Assembly: GCF_029211325.2 (NCBI RefSeq)
Contig: NZ_CP135996.1
Span: forward strand, 2,542,001-2,606,000
Direction: 5' to 3'
From: Caproicibacterium argilliputei
Lineage (GTDB): Bacteria; Bacillota; Clostridia; Oscillospirales; Acutalibacteraceae
DNA length: 64,000 nucleotides
A program made the position numbers and the translations under genes. Shown in pieces: positions 48,578 through 56,873 of this stretch. How positions within the stretch are numbered: the stretch's first letter is position 1; each line of letters starts with the position of its first letter. The notes below the pieces were generated by a model. The model searched no databases. It was not told where the DNA came from and saw nothing but the letters and a program-made list of their open reading frames with translations.

Positions 48578-49086
48578 TTTCTGTCTGCGGCCGCCAAGTG
48601 ATTGATGACGAGGCTGGGGAAGTCGAGGTGACTGCGTTCGGCACTTATCTGGAACGCAATGGCAAACGCTACATTTCCTACGAGGGATACGACGAGGAAA
48701 CCAACCAGTCGCAGACGTCCATTTTAAAAATTGAGGGTGACCGCTGTGTCACGCTCATGCGCGGCGGCGCGGACGGCACCCGCCTGATTCTCGAAAAGGG
48801 CAAGCGCCACCAGTGCCAGTACGCAACAGACTTCGGTCAGATGATGCTGGGCGTTTTTACCTCAACTGTGGACAACCAGCTGACCGACAAAGGCGGCAGG
48901 CTGACCGTCAACTATACGCTTGACCTGGATGCAAACCTTTCCAGTGTCAATCAACTTTGTATAACCGTCAAGGAGGCAGAACAGAAAGATGTCAAAACAC
49001 GTACAGGAAGCGACGAACCAACTGCGGCAGGCAATTCTGAAAGCAGCAGCGGCTGCACAGACAGCGAAGGCGCTGCCCGCAGGTGA
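48559..49086 (+). CDS. DUF1934 (YwiB-like) beta-barrel protein
   Basis: 175 residues from ATG 48559, overlapping murI. The first about 140 residues (YLISVCGRQVIDDEAGEVEVTA, LTVNYTLDLDANLSSVNQL) have the calycin-like DUF1934 pattern. The C-terminal 35 residues (DVKTRTGSDEPTAAGNSES...) exceed the family and are read in another frame from the first 98 bases of argS, so the tail is probably a by-product of a lost stop. YwiB lies beside argS in many Firmicutes; the function is unknown. Confidence 0.85.
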   Translation: MEKNYLISVCGRQVIDDEAGEVEVTAFGTYLERNGKRYISYEGYDEETNQSQTSILKIEGDRCVTLMRGGADGTRLILEKGKRHQCQYATDFGQMMLGVFTSTVDNQLTDKGGRLTVNYTLDLDANLSSVNQLCITVKEAEQKDVKTRTGSDEPTAAGNSESSSGCTDSEGAARR

Positions 49087-50680
49087 GCTGCCCGGCTTTA
49101 CCCTGGAGGTGCCCGCCGACCGCGCCCACGGCGACTGGGCGGCAAATGCCGCCATGGTCAGCGCGCGCGCGTTTCACATGGCGCCCCGCAAGATTGCCGA
49201 AGCGCTTGCGCGGCACCTTTCTCTGGAGGGCACGTTTTTCGATCGCTTTGAAATTGCCGGCCCCGGCTTTCTGAATTTCTTTTACACACCGGCATTTTAC
49301 AGCGCGGTTCTGCGCGATGTGCAGGGCTGCGGCGAAGCTTACGGCCGCAGCTGCTTTGGCGGCGGCAAGCGCGTTCTGGTTGAATTTGTTTCGGCAAACC
49401 CGACCGGCCCCATGCACATCGGCAACGCGCGCGGCGGCGCCATCGGCGACTGCCTTGCCTCCGTACTGGACGCTGCGGGCTATCAGGTAGAGCGCGAGTT
49501 CTACATCAATGATGCCGGCAACCAGGTCAATAAATTCGGTATGTCACTGGAAGCGCGCTACCTGCAGCTTTACAAGGGAGAAGATGCGGTTCCTTTCCCG
49601 GAGGACGGCTACAAGGGCGCGGATATTATGACGCACGCGAAGAAATTCGCCGAAAGCAATGGCGACAAGTACGTCAACGCACCGGAAGCGGAGCGCCGCA
49701 AGGCACTGGTGGATTACGCCCTGCCGCTGAACATTCAGGGGCTGAAAGACGACCTGCTGAAGTACCGCATTCAGTACGATAACTGGTTTCGGGAATCCAC
49801 CCTGCACGAAAACGGTGCCGTTGCCCGCGTGGTGGAACTGCTCAAAGAAAAAGGCGCCACTTACGAAAAGGACGGCGCGGTTTGGTTCAAGGGCGAAGGC
49901 TACGGCTCGGAGGATTTCGTGCTGGTGCGCGCAAATGGTGTGCCGACTTATGTGGTGCCGGACATCGCCTACCACTACAACAAGCTGATGGTACGCAAAT
50001 TTGACAAAGCCATTGACGTGCTCGGTGCCGACCACCACGGCTATGTGCCGCGCTTAAAGGGCGCGCTGCAGGCGCTGGGCGTTGACCCCAAAAATCTGGA
50101 TGTGCTGCTGATGCAGATGGTTCGTCTGGTGCGCGACGGCGAAGTCATCAAGGCAAGCAAGCGCAGCGGCAAAGCCATCACACTGGTGACGCTGCTGGAA
50201 GAAGTGCCGGTGGATGCCGCACGCTTCCTGTTTAACCTGCGCGAGCCGAACTCCGAAATGGACTTTGACCTCGACCTTGCGGTGCAGCAGGACAGCCAGA
50301 ATCCGGTTTATTATGTACAGTACGCCTATGCGCGCATCTGCAGCCTGTTTAAAGCCATGGCGGCAGAGGGCACCGCGTTGCGCGACTGCACAGACGCGGA
50401 ACTTGCACTGCTGAACACGCCGGAGGAAATTGAGCTGATCCGCCACCTTTCCGCTTACACCGGTGAGATTGTGGAAGCCGCCAAAAACTACGATCCCGCG
50501 CGCATCACACGCTACGCGCTGACGCTCGCCACACTGTTCCACAAATTTTACACAGCCTGCCACATTAAGGGCGAAGAAGCGTCCTTGGCTGCGGCGCGGC
50601 TGTACCTGTGCGCCTGTGTCCGCACGGTGCTGCACAATGTCCTTTCTCTGCTAAAAATCACCGCGCCGGAGTCCATGTGA
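48989..50680 (+). CDS. argS: Arginyl-tRNA synthetase
   Basis: 563 residues from ATG 48989, with AAGGAGG 12 bases upstream inside the DUF1934 gene. Class I signature: SANPTGPMHIGN (HIGH motif) near residue 132 and KASKRSGK (KMSKS-like) near 390. The N-terminal Add-1 domain and the C-terminal DALR anticodon domain (LFNLREPNSEMDFDLD...) are complete. It charges tRNA-Arg. Overlap with the upstream gene is 98 bases. No T-box precedes it. Confidence 0.97.
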   Translation: MSKHVQEATNQLRQAILKAAAAAQTAKALPAGELPGFTLEVPADRAHGDWAANAAMVSARAFHMAPRKIAEALARHLSLEGTFFDRFEIAGPGFLNFFYTPAFYSAVLRDVQGCGEAYGRSCFGGGKRVLVEFVSANPTGPMHIGNARGGAIGDCLASVLDAAGYQVEREFYINDAGNQVNKFGMSLEARYLQLYKGEDAVPFPEDGYKGADIMTHAKKFAESNGDKYVNAPEAERRKALVDYALPLNIQGLKDDLLKYRIQYDNWFRESTLHENGAVARVVELLKEKGATYEKDGAVWFKGEGYGSEDFVLVRANGVPTYVVPDIAYHYNKLMVRKFDKAIDVLGADHHGYVPRLKGALQALGVDPKNLDVLLMQMVRLVRDGEVIKASKRSGKAITLVTLLEEVPVDAARFLFNLREPNSEMDFDLDLAVQQDSQNPVYYVQYAYARICSLFKAMAAEGTALRDCTDAELALLNTPEEIELIRHLSAYTGEIVEAAKNYDPARITRYALTLATLFHKFYTACHIKGEEASLAAARLYLCACVRTVLHNVLSLLKITAPESM

Positions 50681-50696
50681 GGGTTCGGTACGGTCT

Positions 50697-50727
50697 GCCT
50701 GCTTTTTCCTGTAAAAAGCAGGCTTTG
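50697..50727 (+). terminator. Weak terminator after argS
   Basis: GCCTGCTTTTT-CCTGT-AAAAAGCAGGC, an 11-bp stem with only TTTGCTG after it. Confidence 0.5.
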
Positions 50728-50772
50728 CTGCATCTTTGGTTTTTTGATTTTATGAAGTAGGTGTATGTTTGC

Positions 50773-51966
50773 GTGGATGATTTCCCCTATCCTTTACCCC
50801 TGCTGCTGGACGGCGGTGCCGCCTCTAACCTGGCAGCGGCGGGAATGCCCGCGGGCTGCTGCATGGAGCAGTGGGCAGCGGCGCATCCGGACGCTTTGCG
50901 CGCCGTACAACAAAGCTTCCTTGCCGCAGGAAGCGATGCCGTGCTCGCGCCAACGTTTCATGCCAACCGCGCCAGCCTCCAACCCTTCGGCCTTGCCGAA
51001 AAAGTGGAAGCGCTCAACTGCACACTGGTTGCCCTAAGCCGGAAAAATGCCGGCGGCAAACTGGTCGGCGCGCTGGTGGGGCCGTCCGGCTTGCTGGTGC
51101 CGCCGCACGGCAAAGCGGATTTTGACGATATTTACAGTCTTTATCGGGAGCAAGTGCGTGCACTGGAAAAAGCGGGGGCAGACTTTCTGCTGGCGGCGTC
51201 ACAAACTTCGCTTGCCGATATGCGGGCGCTGGTGCTGGCGGCGCGTACGAACGACCTGCCTGTCCTTGTGACCGTCACTGTGGATGAGGAGGGCCGCACC
51301 CCGACCGGCGCCGCCTTTCTGCCGGTTCTGCTGACGCTGCAGGCCATGGGCGCGGATGCAGTCGGTCTGCACTTTACCTGCCCACCCGACCGCATGATTC
51401 CATTGGTGCGGGAAGTGCTTCCGCACACCGAAGTGCCGCTGCTTGCCCGCCCCACCAACTGTGCGCTGGAACCGACAGCCTGGGCACAGGCGATGCGCAG
51501 GCTGATGGATGCCGGTGTTTCGGCGGCAGGCGGCTGTCTGCAGACCACGCCGGCACACATCCGTGCACTCAAGGGTTCGTTGAAGAATTTTGTTCCGCAT
51601 TCTCTTTCCAAAGAGCCGGACAGCCATGCTGCAGCCATCGAAAGCGATGCCTTTTTCCTTTCAGACGACTTGACCTGCAGCCGCCCGCTGCGCTGCTCCG
51701 CACTGCTTGGGGACGAACTGATTGCGTTGGATGACGAACCGGCAAGCGTCACACTGGTTACGGTCAACGACCTGGCGGATGCCGACCTGCTGGCTGCCGC
51801 GGCGCATCTGACGCGTCAGCCGATTGCTGTGCACGCGGACAGCAAGCCGGTCTTGGACGCGGCGCTGCGGTACTTTCAAGGCAGGCTGCTGATTGACAGC
51901 AGCTGCGAACTGGAACCGGCGGTTCTGGAGCCGCTTGCAAAAAAATACGGTGCGATTCTGTACTGA
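50773..51966 (+). CDS. Homocysteine S-methyltransferase-family protein with an incomplete zinc site
   Basis: 397 residues from GTG 50773 (AGGTG nine bases upstream) or 401 from GTG 50761. The N-terminal 290 residues form the S-methyl_trans barrel (LLLDGGAASNL, DAVLAPTFHANRASLQ, VTVDEEGRTPTGAAF). Methyl transfer in this family needs a zinc held by three cysteines, one in a G-x-N-C strand and two in GGCCGT. Here the strand reads ARPTNCALEP and the second motif GGCLQTTPAHI, so one of the adjacent cysteines is replaced by leucine. The C-terminal 110 residues are not the MetH pterin domain. Methyltransferase activity is therefore doubtful. It precedes rsmA by 16 bp. Confidence 0.75.
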   Translation: MDDFPYPLPLLLDGGAASNLAAAGMPAGCCMEQWAAAHPDALRAVQQSFLAAGSDAVLAPTFHANRASLQPFGLAEKVEALNCTLVALSRKNAGGKLVGALVGPSGLLVPPHGKADFDDIYSLYREQVRALEKAGADFLLAASQTSLADMRALVLAARTNDLPVLVTVTVDEEGRTPTGAAFLPVLLTLQAMGADAVGLHFTCPPDRMIPLVREVLPHTEVPLLARPTNCALEPTAWAQAMRRLMDAGVSAAGGCLQTTPAHIRALKGSLKNFVPHSLSKEPDSHAAAIESDAFFLSDDLTCSRPLRCSALLGDELIALDDEPASVTLVTVNDLADADLLAAAAHLTRQPIAVHADSKPVLDAALRYFQGRLLIDSSCELEPAVLEPLAKKYGAILY

Positions 51967-51981
51967 CTTAGGAGAATCGGG

Positions 51982-52839
51982 ATGGATTTATCAAATATCA
52001 GCACCATACGGGAAGTTTTGACCCGGCACGGTTTTACATTCAGCAAAAAGCTGGGACAGAATTTTCTCATCAACCCCACCGTCTGCCCCCGCATGGCAGA
52101 GGCGTGCAGAGCCGCGGCGGGCGTCGGCGTTTTGGAGGTCGGCCCCGGAATCGGCGTTCTGACCACTGAGCTTGCCGCCAGAGCCGAGAAAGTCTGCGCG
52201 GTGGAATTGGACAGCCGCCTGCTGCCGGTGCTGTCTGAAACGCTGGCGGCACATGAAAACGTCCATGTGGTGCAGGGCGACGTGCTGAAACTGGACTTGC
52301 CCGCCCTGCTGGCGCAGGAGTTCCCCCGACTAAAAATCGCGGTCTGCGCCAATCTTCCGTACTACATCACCTCTCCGGTCATCATGAAGCTGCTGGAAAG
52401 CAGACTGCCAGTTGAATCGCTGACGGTCATGGTGCAGAAAGAAGCGGCAGAGCGTCTCTGCGCCGCGCCCGGCACCCGCGCCTGTGGGGCTGTCAGCGCC
52501 GCTGTGTGGTACTATGCGGAGCCGGAGCTGCTGTTTCCGGTGGGACGCGGCAGCTTTTTGCCCAGCCCCAATGTGGACTCGGCGGTCATCCGGCTGCGCA
52601 TCCGCGAACAGCCGCCTGTTCGAACAGCAGACGAGGCATCCTTCTTCCGGGTGGTTCGGGCGGCATTCTGTCAGCGGCGCAAGGCGGCTGTCAATGCCGT
52701 TTCCGCCGGGCTTTCGCTGCCGAAAGCCACCGTGCAGGCTGCCTTCCAAGCCCTTTGCCTGCCGGAAACCATGCGCGCGGAGCAGTTCTCCTTGGAGCAG
52801 TTTGCCGCACTTACCGACCGGCTGTACCCGGTGCATTAA
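51982..52839 (+). CDS. rsmA: 16S rRNA (adenine1518-N6/adenine1519-N6)-dimethyltransferase
   Basis: 285 residues from ATG 51982 after TAGGAG. RsmA (KsgA) dimethylates two adenines near the 3' end of 16S rRNA. Motifs: KKLGQNFLINP (residues 22-32), the SAM site LEVGPGIGVLTTEL, ELDSRLLPVL, and the catalytic NLPYYITSP. The C-terminal rRNA-binding domain is complete (FLPSPNVDSAVIRL, FCQRRK). It is co-transcribed with the methyltransferase-like gene before it and the small membrane protein after it. Confidence 0.97.
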   Translation: MDLSNISTIREVLTRHGFTFSKKLGQNFLINPTVCPRMAEACRAAAGVGVLEVGPGIGVLTTELAARAEKVCAVELDSRLLPVLSETLAAHENVHVVQGDVLKLDLPALLAQEFPRLKIAVCANLPYYITSPVIMKLLESRLPVESLTVMVQKEAAERLCAAPGTRACGAVSAAVWYYAEPELLFPVGRGSFLPSPNVDSAVIRLRIREQPPVRTADEASFFRVVRAAFCQRRKAAVNAVSAGLSLPKATVQAAFQALCLPETMRAEQFSLEQFAALTDRLYPVH

Positions 52840-52864
52840 ATCATTCCTTTTGGAGGTGTTTCCT

Positions 52865-53128
52865 GTGTTAGAGTGTTCCGATGGAAAAATGTCTGAAATC
52901 TTTTTCTGCATTTCGTTTGCGTGCACGCTGATTGCCATGGTGTTCAGCCCGCTGAACCAGGACAACTGGTCCATCGCAGCGGCGGCGGTCGCCATTGTGA
53001 CGGCACTGGGCGGTCTTTACCTTGCCTTTCAGGCGTGGAACGAGCCTTTGCCAGAAGACGCACCGCCTGCCCCGGAAAGCGCACCGCGTGCAAACCCTGC
53101 CGATGAAAAAATGAATAAACCTTTCTGA
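52865..53128 (+). CDS. Small two-helix membrane protein, unknown
   Basis: 87 residues from GTG 52865, behind TTTGGAGGTG. Two hydrophobic segments (about residues 11-27 and 36-53, SEIFFCISFACTLIAMVFS and SIAAAAVAIVTALGGLYLAF) are followed by an acidic Pro/Ala/Glu-rich tail (WNEPLPEDAPPAPES). It lies 25 bp after rsmA and ends at the terminator at 53134. No family was recognised. Confidence 0.65.
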   Translation: MLECSDGKMSEIFFCISFACTLIAMVFSPLNQDNWSIAAAAVAIVTALGGLYLAFQAWNEPLPEDAPPAPESAPRANPADEKMNKPF

Positions 53129-53133
53129 ACAGC

Positions 53134-53175
53134 AGAAATGCCAGCCCCGCAAGCGCAGGGTTGGCATTTCTTTTT
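53134..53175 (+). terminator. Terminator after the rsmA operon
   Basis: AGAAATGCCA...TGGCATTTCT with a partly paired loop (CCC/GGG), followed by TTTTTCTC. leuB reads towards it from the other side. Confidence 0.8.
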
Positions 53176-53187
53176 CTCAAAATGAAC

Positions 53188-54258
53188 TTACAGCAGGCTG
53201 CAAACCAGATCGCCCATTTCCGTACAGGAAAGCGTCGGCAGAGACGGCTCAGCAATGTCACAGGTACGGCCTTTTTGCAGGGCTGCCGAAACCGCAGCTT
53301 CCACTGCGTCTGCCGCTTTCGGCTGATCCAGCGAGTAGCGCAGCATCATGGCGCCGGAAAGAATGGTTGCCAGCGGATTTGCCTTACCGGTACCGGCAAT
53401 ATCCGGTGCGGAACCGTGAATCGGCTCATACAGCCCTGCCTTGCCCGCGCTCAAGCTGGCGGATGCCAGCATCCCAATGGAACCGGAAATCATGCTTGCC
53501 TCATCCGAAAGAATGTCACCGAACATATTGGAGGTGACTATTACGTCAAACTGGCGCGGATTGCGCACCAGTTGCATGGCGCAGTTGTCCACATACAGAT
53601 GGGAAACTTCCACCTGCGGATATTCCTTCTGCAGGCGCTGCACCGTTGCGCGCCACAAGCGGGAGGATTCCAGCACATTGGCTTTATCCACACTGCACAG
53701 CTTCTTGCCGCGCTTCATCGCCATTTCAAACGCCACGCGCACGATACGCTCAATTTCCGGCACAGAATACTTTTCCGTGTCATAGGCGGCTTCCGCGCCG
53801 TTTTCTGTGCATCTGCCGCGCTCGCCAAAGTAAATGCCGCCGGTCAGTTCGCGGACAATTAGTACATTCAGATTGTCACCGATAATTTCCTCTTTCAGCG
53901 GCGAAGCGCTGCGCAGCTCCGGAAAAATCACTGCCGGACGCAGATTGGCAAACAGCCCCAGCGCCGCACGGATGCCGAGCAGCCCTTTTTCCGGGCGGTT
54001 GGCGCCAGGCTGGGTGTCCCACTTCGGGCCGCCCACGGCACCCAGCAGCGTGCTGTCTGCCGCTTTGCAAGCCGCCACGGTCTCCTGCGGCAGCGGTGCG
54101 CCGGTTGCGTCAATGGCCGCGCCGCCAAGCAGCGCCTCCTGAAACGCAAACCCAAAGCCGAACTTTTCGCCTGCCCTTTTCAGCACCTTGACCGCCTGCT
54201 CCACAATTTCCGGTCCGATTCCGTCTCCTTTTAATACTGCAATCCGATAAGTCTGCAT
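53188..54258 (-). CDS. leuB: 3-isopropylmalate dehydrogenase
   Basis: 356 residues from ATG 54258 after GGAGGAACC. LeuB oxidises and decarboxylates 3-isopropylmalate to 2-oxoisocaproate using NAD. Visible features: GDGIGPEIV (residues 10-18), the [12 protein letters not shown] loop, the Lys-Tyr pair around [18 protein letters not shown] and VDKANVLES, and the metal site [16 protein letters not shown]...DILSDEAS. The [15 protein letters not shown] loop is conserved. It follows leuA by 57 bp; leuC and leuD are not between them. Confidence 0.95.
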   Translation of the reverse strand: MQTYRIAVLKGDGIGPEIVEQAVKVLKRAGEKFGFGFAFQEALLGGAAIDATGAPLPQETVAACKAADSTLLGAVGGPKWDTQPGANRPEKGLLGIRAALGLFANLRPAVIFPELRSASPLKEEIIGDNLNVLIVRELTGGIYFGERGRCTENGAEAAYDTEKYSVPEIERIVRVAFEMAMKRGKKLCSVDKANVLESSRLWRATVQRLQKEYPQVEVSHLYVDNCAMQLVRNPRQFDVIVTSNMFGDILSDEASMISGSIGMLASASLSAGKAGLYEPIHGSAPDIAGTGKANPLATILSGAMMLRYSLDQPKAADAVEAAVSAALQKGRTCDIAEPSLPTLSCTEMGDLVCSLL

Positions 54259-54315
54259 GAGTGGTTCCTCCATTCTGTCGGCGGGCTGCTGCGCACGCCG
54301 GGTCTTTGTTTTCCT

Positions 54316-56022
54316 TTACGAACGGGTACTGCGATTGATGGCACAGATGATGCCCTTAATGGATGCCAGGCTGATGTTGCTGTCAATGCCCACACCAAAG
54401 ACATCCTTGCCCTGCGGGTTCTTCAAATGAATGTAGGAAACCGCCTTGCTGTCTGCGCCGCGAGAAATGGCGTGCTCCTGATACGCCACAAAGGTGTAGT
54501 CCTTGATACCCACCTGCTCCAGCGCACGGAAAAACGCATCAATCGGGCCGTTGCCCACCGCGCTGACGCGGTGATCCTCATGGCGGAACCGCAGGTTCCC
54601 CTCAAAATGCACGGCAGTGCCGTTTTCAGCATTTTCGTCCTCATTTTCGTTTTCCTCATGCAGCTTGTAGGCTTTCAGATTATAAGGAGACTTCACCTCC
54701 AGATATTCTCGGCTGAACAGGCTGTAAACTTCCTTGGGCAGCAGCTCGCGGCCTGCCTCATCGCAGGCAGCCTTGACCACCGCGCCGAACTCCGGATGCA
54801 TGGCCTTGGGCAGCTGGAAGCCGAATGCCTGCTGCATCACAAAGGCGGCGCCGCCCTTGCCGGACTGGCTGTTAATACGAATAATCGGCTCATACTCGCG
54901 CCCAATGTCCGCCGGGTCAATGGGCAGATACGGCACCTCCCAGTACGGGCTGTTCTGTGTACGCATATAATCCACGCCCTTTTTGATGGCGTCCTGGTGG
55001 GAACCGGAAAATGCCGTAAACACCAAATCGCCCGCATACGGCTGGCGCGGCGGCACCTTCATGCCGGTGCAGCGCTCATAAACATCGCGTACATGATGAA
55101 TTTGCGAGAAATCCAGGTTCGGGTCAACGCCCTGTGAATACATATTCATGGCAAGCGTCACGATGTCCACGTTGCCGGTACGCTCGCCGTTGCCGAAGAG
55201 AGTGCCCTCCACGCGTTCAGCGCCTGCCAGCAGGGAAAGCTCCGTTGCCGCCACGCCGGTGCCGCGGTCGTTGTGCGGATGCACGCTGATGACCGCGTTT
55301 TCACGCCCCTGCAGGTGGCGGATGCAGTACTCTACCTGGTCGGCAAAGGTGTTCGGCGTACACATTTCCACCGTGTCCGGCAGGTTGAGAATCACCTTAT
55401 TTTGCGGTGTTGCGCCGAGGGTTTCCAAAACCCTGTCGCAGATGAGCACCGAATTTTCCACCTCGGTGCCGCTGAAGCTTTCCGGCGAATACTCATAGCG
55501 GATGTTCATGCCGGTTTGTGCCACTTCTTTTTCCGTCAGCGCGCGAATCAGCTTGGCAGCCTGCACGGCAATGTCCACAATGCCGTCCATATCTTTGCGA
55601 AAGACAATCTTGCGCTGCAGGGTGGACGTGGAATTATAAAAATGCACAATCACATTTTTGGCACCGTGAATCGCTTCAAACGTCTTACGAATCAGATGTT
55701 CGCGCGCCTGCACCAGCACCTGAATGGTCACGTCGTCCGGAATCAGGTTACGCTCGATGAGTGCGCGACAGATTTCATACTCGGTTTCAGAAGCAGAGGG
55801 AAAGCCGATTTCAATTTCCTTAAAGCCGACGTCAACCAACAGTTTGAAAAATTCCAGCTTTTGCTCCAGATTCATCGGGTCTACCAAAGCCTGGTTACCG
55901 TCGCGCAAATCCACGCTGCACCACACGGGTGCCTTCGTTATCGTGTTTTGCGGCCAGGCACGGTTCTGCAGGGGAATCTGCTGAAAGGGAATATACTTTT
56001 TGCAGCCACTGTTCATCGTCAT
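54316..56022 (-). CDS. leuA: 2-isopropylmalate synthase, long form (LeuA type 2)
   Basis: 568 residues from ATG 56022 with AAGGAG six bases upstream; a TTG one codon earlier is less likely. LeuA condenses acetyl-CoA and 2-oxoisovalerate, the committing step of leucine synthesis. The catalytic barrel has VDLRDGNQAL (metal Asp), SVHPHNDRGTG (metal His pair) and EGTLFGNGERTGN. The C-terminal regulatory domain includes an acidic insertion ENENEDENAENG near residue 455, ending in IGIDSNISLASIKGI. It resembles the 550-565-residue LeuA2 subfamily of Actinobacteria and some Clostridia rather than the 510-residue form. Confidence 0.95.
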   Translation of the reverse strand: MTMNSGCKKYIPFQQIPLQNRAWPQNTITKAPVWCSVDLRDGNQALVDPMNLEQKLEFFKLLVDVGFKEIEIGFPSASETEYEICRALIERNLIPDDVTIQVLVQAREHLIRKTFEAIHGAKNVIVHFYNSTSTLQRKIVFRKDMDGIVDIAVQAAKLIRALTEKEVAQTGMNIRYEYSPESFSGTEVENSVLICDRVLETLGATPQNKVILNLPDTVEMCTPNTFADQVEYCIRHLQGRENAVISVHPHNDRGTGVAATELSLLAGAERVEGTLFGNGERTGNVDIVTLAMNMYSQGVDPNLDFSQIHHVRDVYERCTGMKVPPRQPYAGDLVFTAFSGSHQDAIKKGVDYMRTQNSPYWEVPYLPIDPADIGREYEPIIRINSQSGKGGAAFVMQQAFGFQLPKAMHPEFGAVVKAACDEAGRELLPKEVYSLFSREYLEVKSPYNLKAYKLHEENENEDENAENGTAVHFEGNLRFRHEDHRVSAVGNGPIDAFFRALEQVGIKDYTFVAYQEHAISRGADSKAVSYIHLKNPQGKDVFGVGIDSNISLASIKGIICAINRSTRS

Positions 56023-56025
56023 CAA

Positions 56026-56380
56026 ACACTCCTTTTCTCTACTTGCATCGTCGGCATCTCACAGCGCGAGTGGACTTTACCCCAGTACAACAAAAAAAGT
56101 CCCAGACACAGAAATTCTGTGTCTGGGACGAATTTACTTCGTGGTACCACCCAGTTGTTCAGCTTCCGCAAAAGAAGCCCTCAGTGACCTCGTCCGTAAG
56201 GAGAAGGCCCCGGCAAGTAACGCTGCCGAAACGTCCGCCCCTACTTTGGTTTCGGGGACGGCGGCTCGGGGATGAGCTATGCGCAGACGCTGCCGCACCG
56301 GCTCACACCACCCGCCGGCTCTCTGAAACAGCGCACGTCTGCCTTATTCCCGTCATTGCCTTGTCAACGATTGATTTTTA
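56026..56380 (-). promoter_or_regulatory. T-box riboswitch, Leu specific (specifier CTC), upstream of leuA
   Basis: Minus strand: CAGAGAGCC near stem I, then the specifier region TAG CTC ATCCCCGAG with CTC (Leu) at 56274-56276, the T-box core CTGGGTGGTACCACG at about 56141-56155, and a terminator with a 16-bp perfect stem GTCCCAGACACAGAAT-region and seven Ts (56094-56131). The codon agrees with leucine synthesis genes. Confidence 0.93.
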
Positions 56381-56383
56381 TTC

Positions 56384-56413
56384 ATCATAGCACAAACAAA
56401 ACCGGCGTGTCAA
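56384..56413 (-). promoter_or_regulatory. Promoter of the leuA-leuB T-box transcript
   Basis: Minus strand: TTGACA (56408-56413), 18-bp spacer, TATGAT (56384-56389). Confidence 0.85.
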
Positions 56414-56419
56414 GACTTT

Positions 56420-56833
56420 TTATCCGATTGCCCGCTTGTCAAGATTTTCGGGTGCCAAAAGCGCCTGCAGCGCCGCTGCGTCCTGCTCGCTCAAAACCGC
56501 GCAACGCGCCTTTGCAGGGCTGAACAGCACCAACTGGTCGTCCTTTTGATAGACATAGCAGGTGAAATCCCGCAGTTCTTTGCCCGTATGCTCCCCGGAA
56601 ATCTCGTACTCCCTGTCGTTCACATTGGTAATCAAGCCATCCATTTCACGATCAAAGCTTTGGCGCTCTAAAAGTGTCCGTATAGGGCGATCTTCCCACC
56701 CCTGAAACGTGGCAATCCGAAACTGCCCGTAAAACACCCGCACCAGTTCATCACGGTACTGCATAAACTGGAAACCCATAAAGATAGACGCCACTATTAC
56801 AACAGCCAATATGCTGCCCACGATTCCTGACAC
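56420..56833 (-). CDS. Membrane-anchored small protein, unknown, possibly cut at its 5' end by the IS
   Basis: 137 residues from GTG 56833 with one N-terminal membrane helix (residues 4-22, SILAVVIVASIFMGFQFM) and a soluble part (DELVRVFYGQFRIATFQGW, DFTCYVYQKDDQL). No family was recognised. No good ribosome site precedes the GTG, and an in-frame stop lies only four codons upstream. The insertion sequence begins 41 bp upstream (56874) and must have separated the gene from its native promoter, which may have silenced it. Confidence 0.55.
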   Translation of the reverse strand: MSGIVGSILAVVIVASIFMGFQFMQYRDELVRVFYGQFRIATFQGWEDRPIRTLLERQSFDREMDGLITNVNDREYEISGEHTGKELRDFTCYVYQKDDQLVLFSPAKARCAVLSEQDAAALQALLAPENLDKRAIG

Positions 56834-56873
56834 GTTTTCGAGCTTTCAAGGCGGACACCTTCCCAAATATTAA

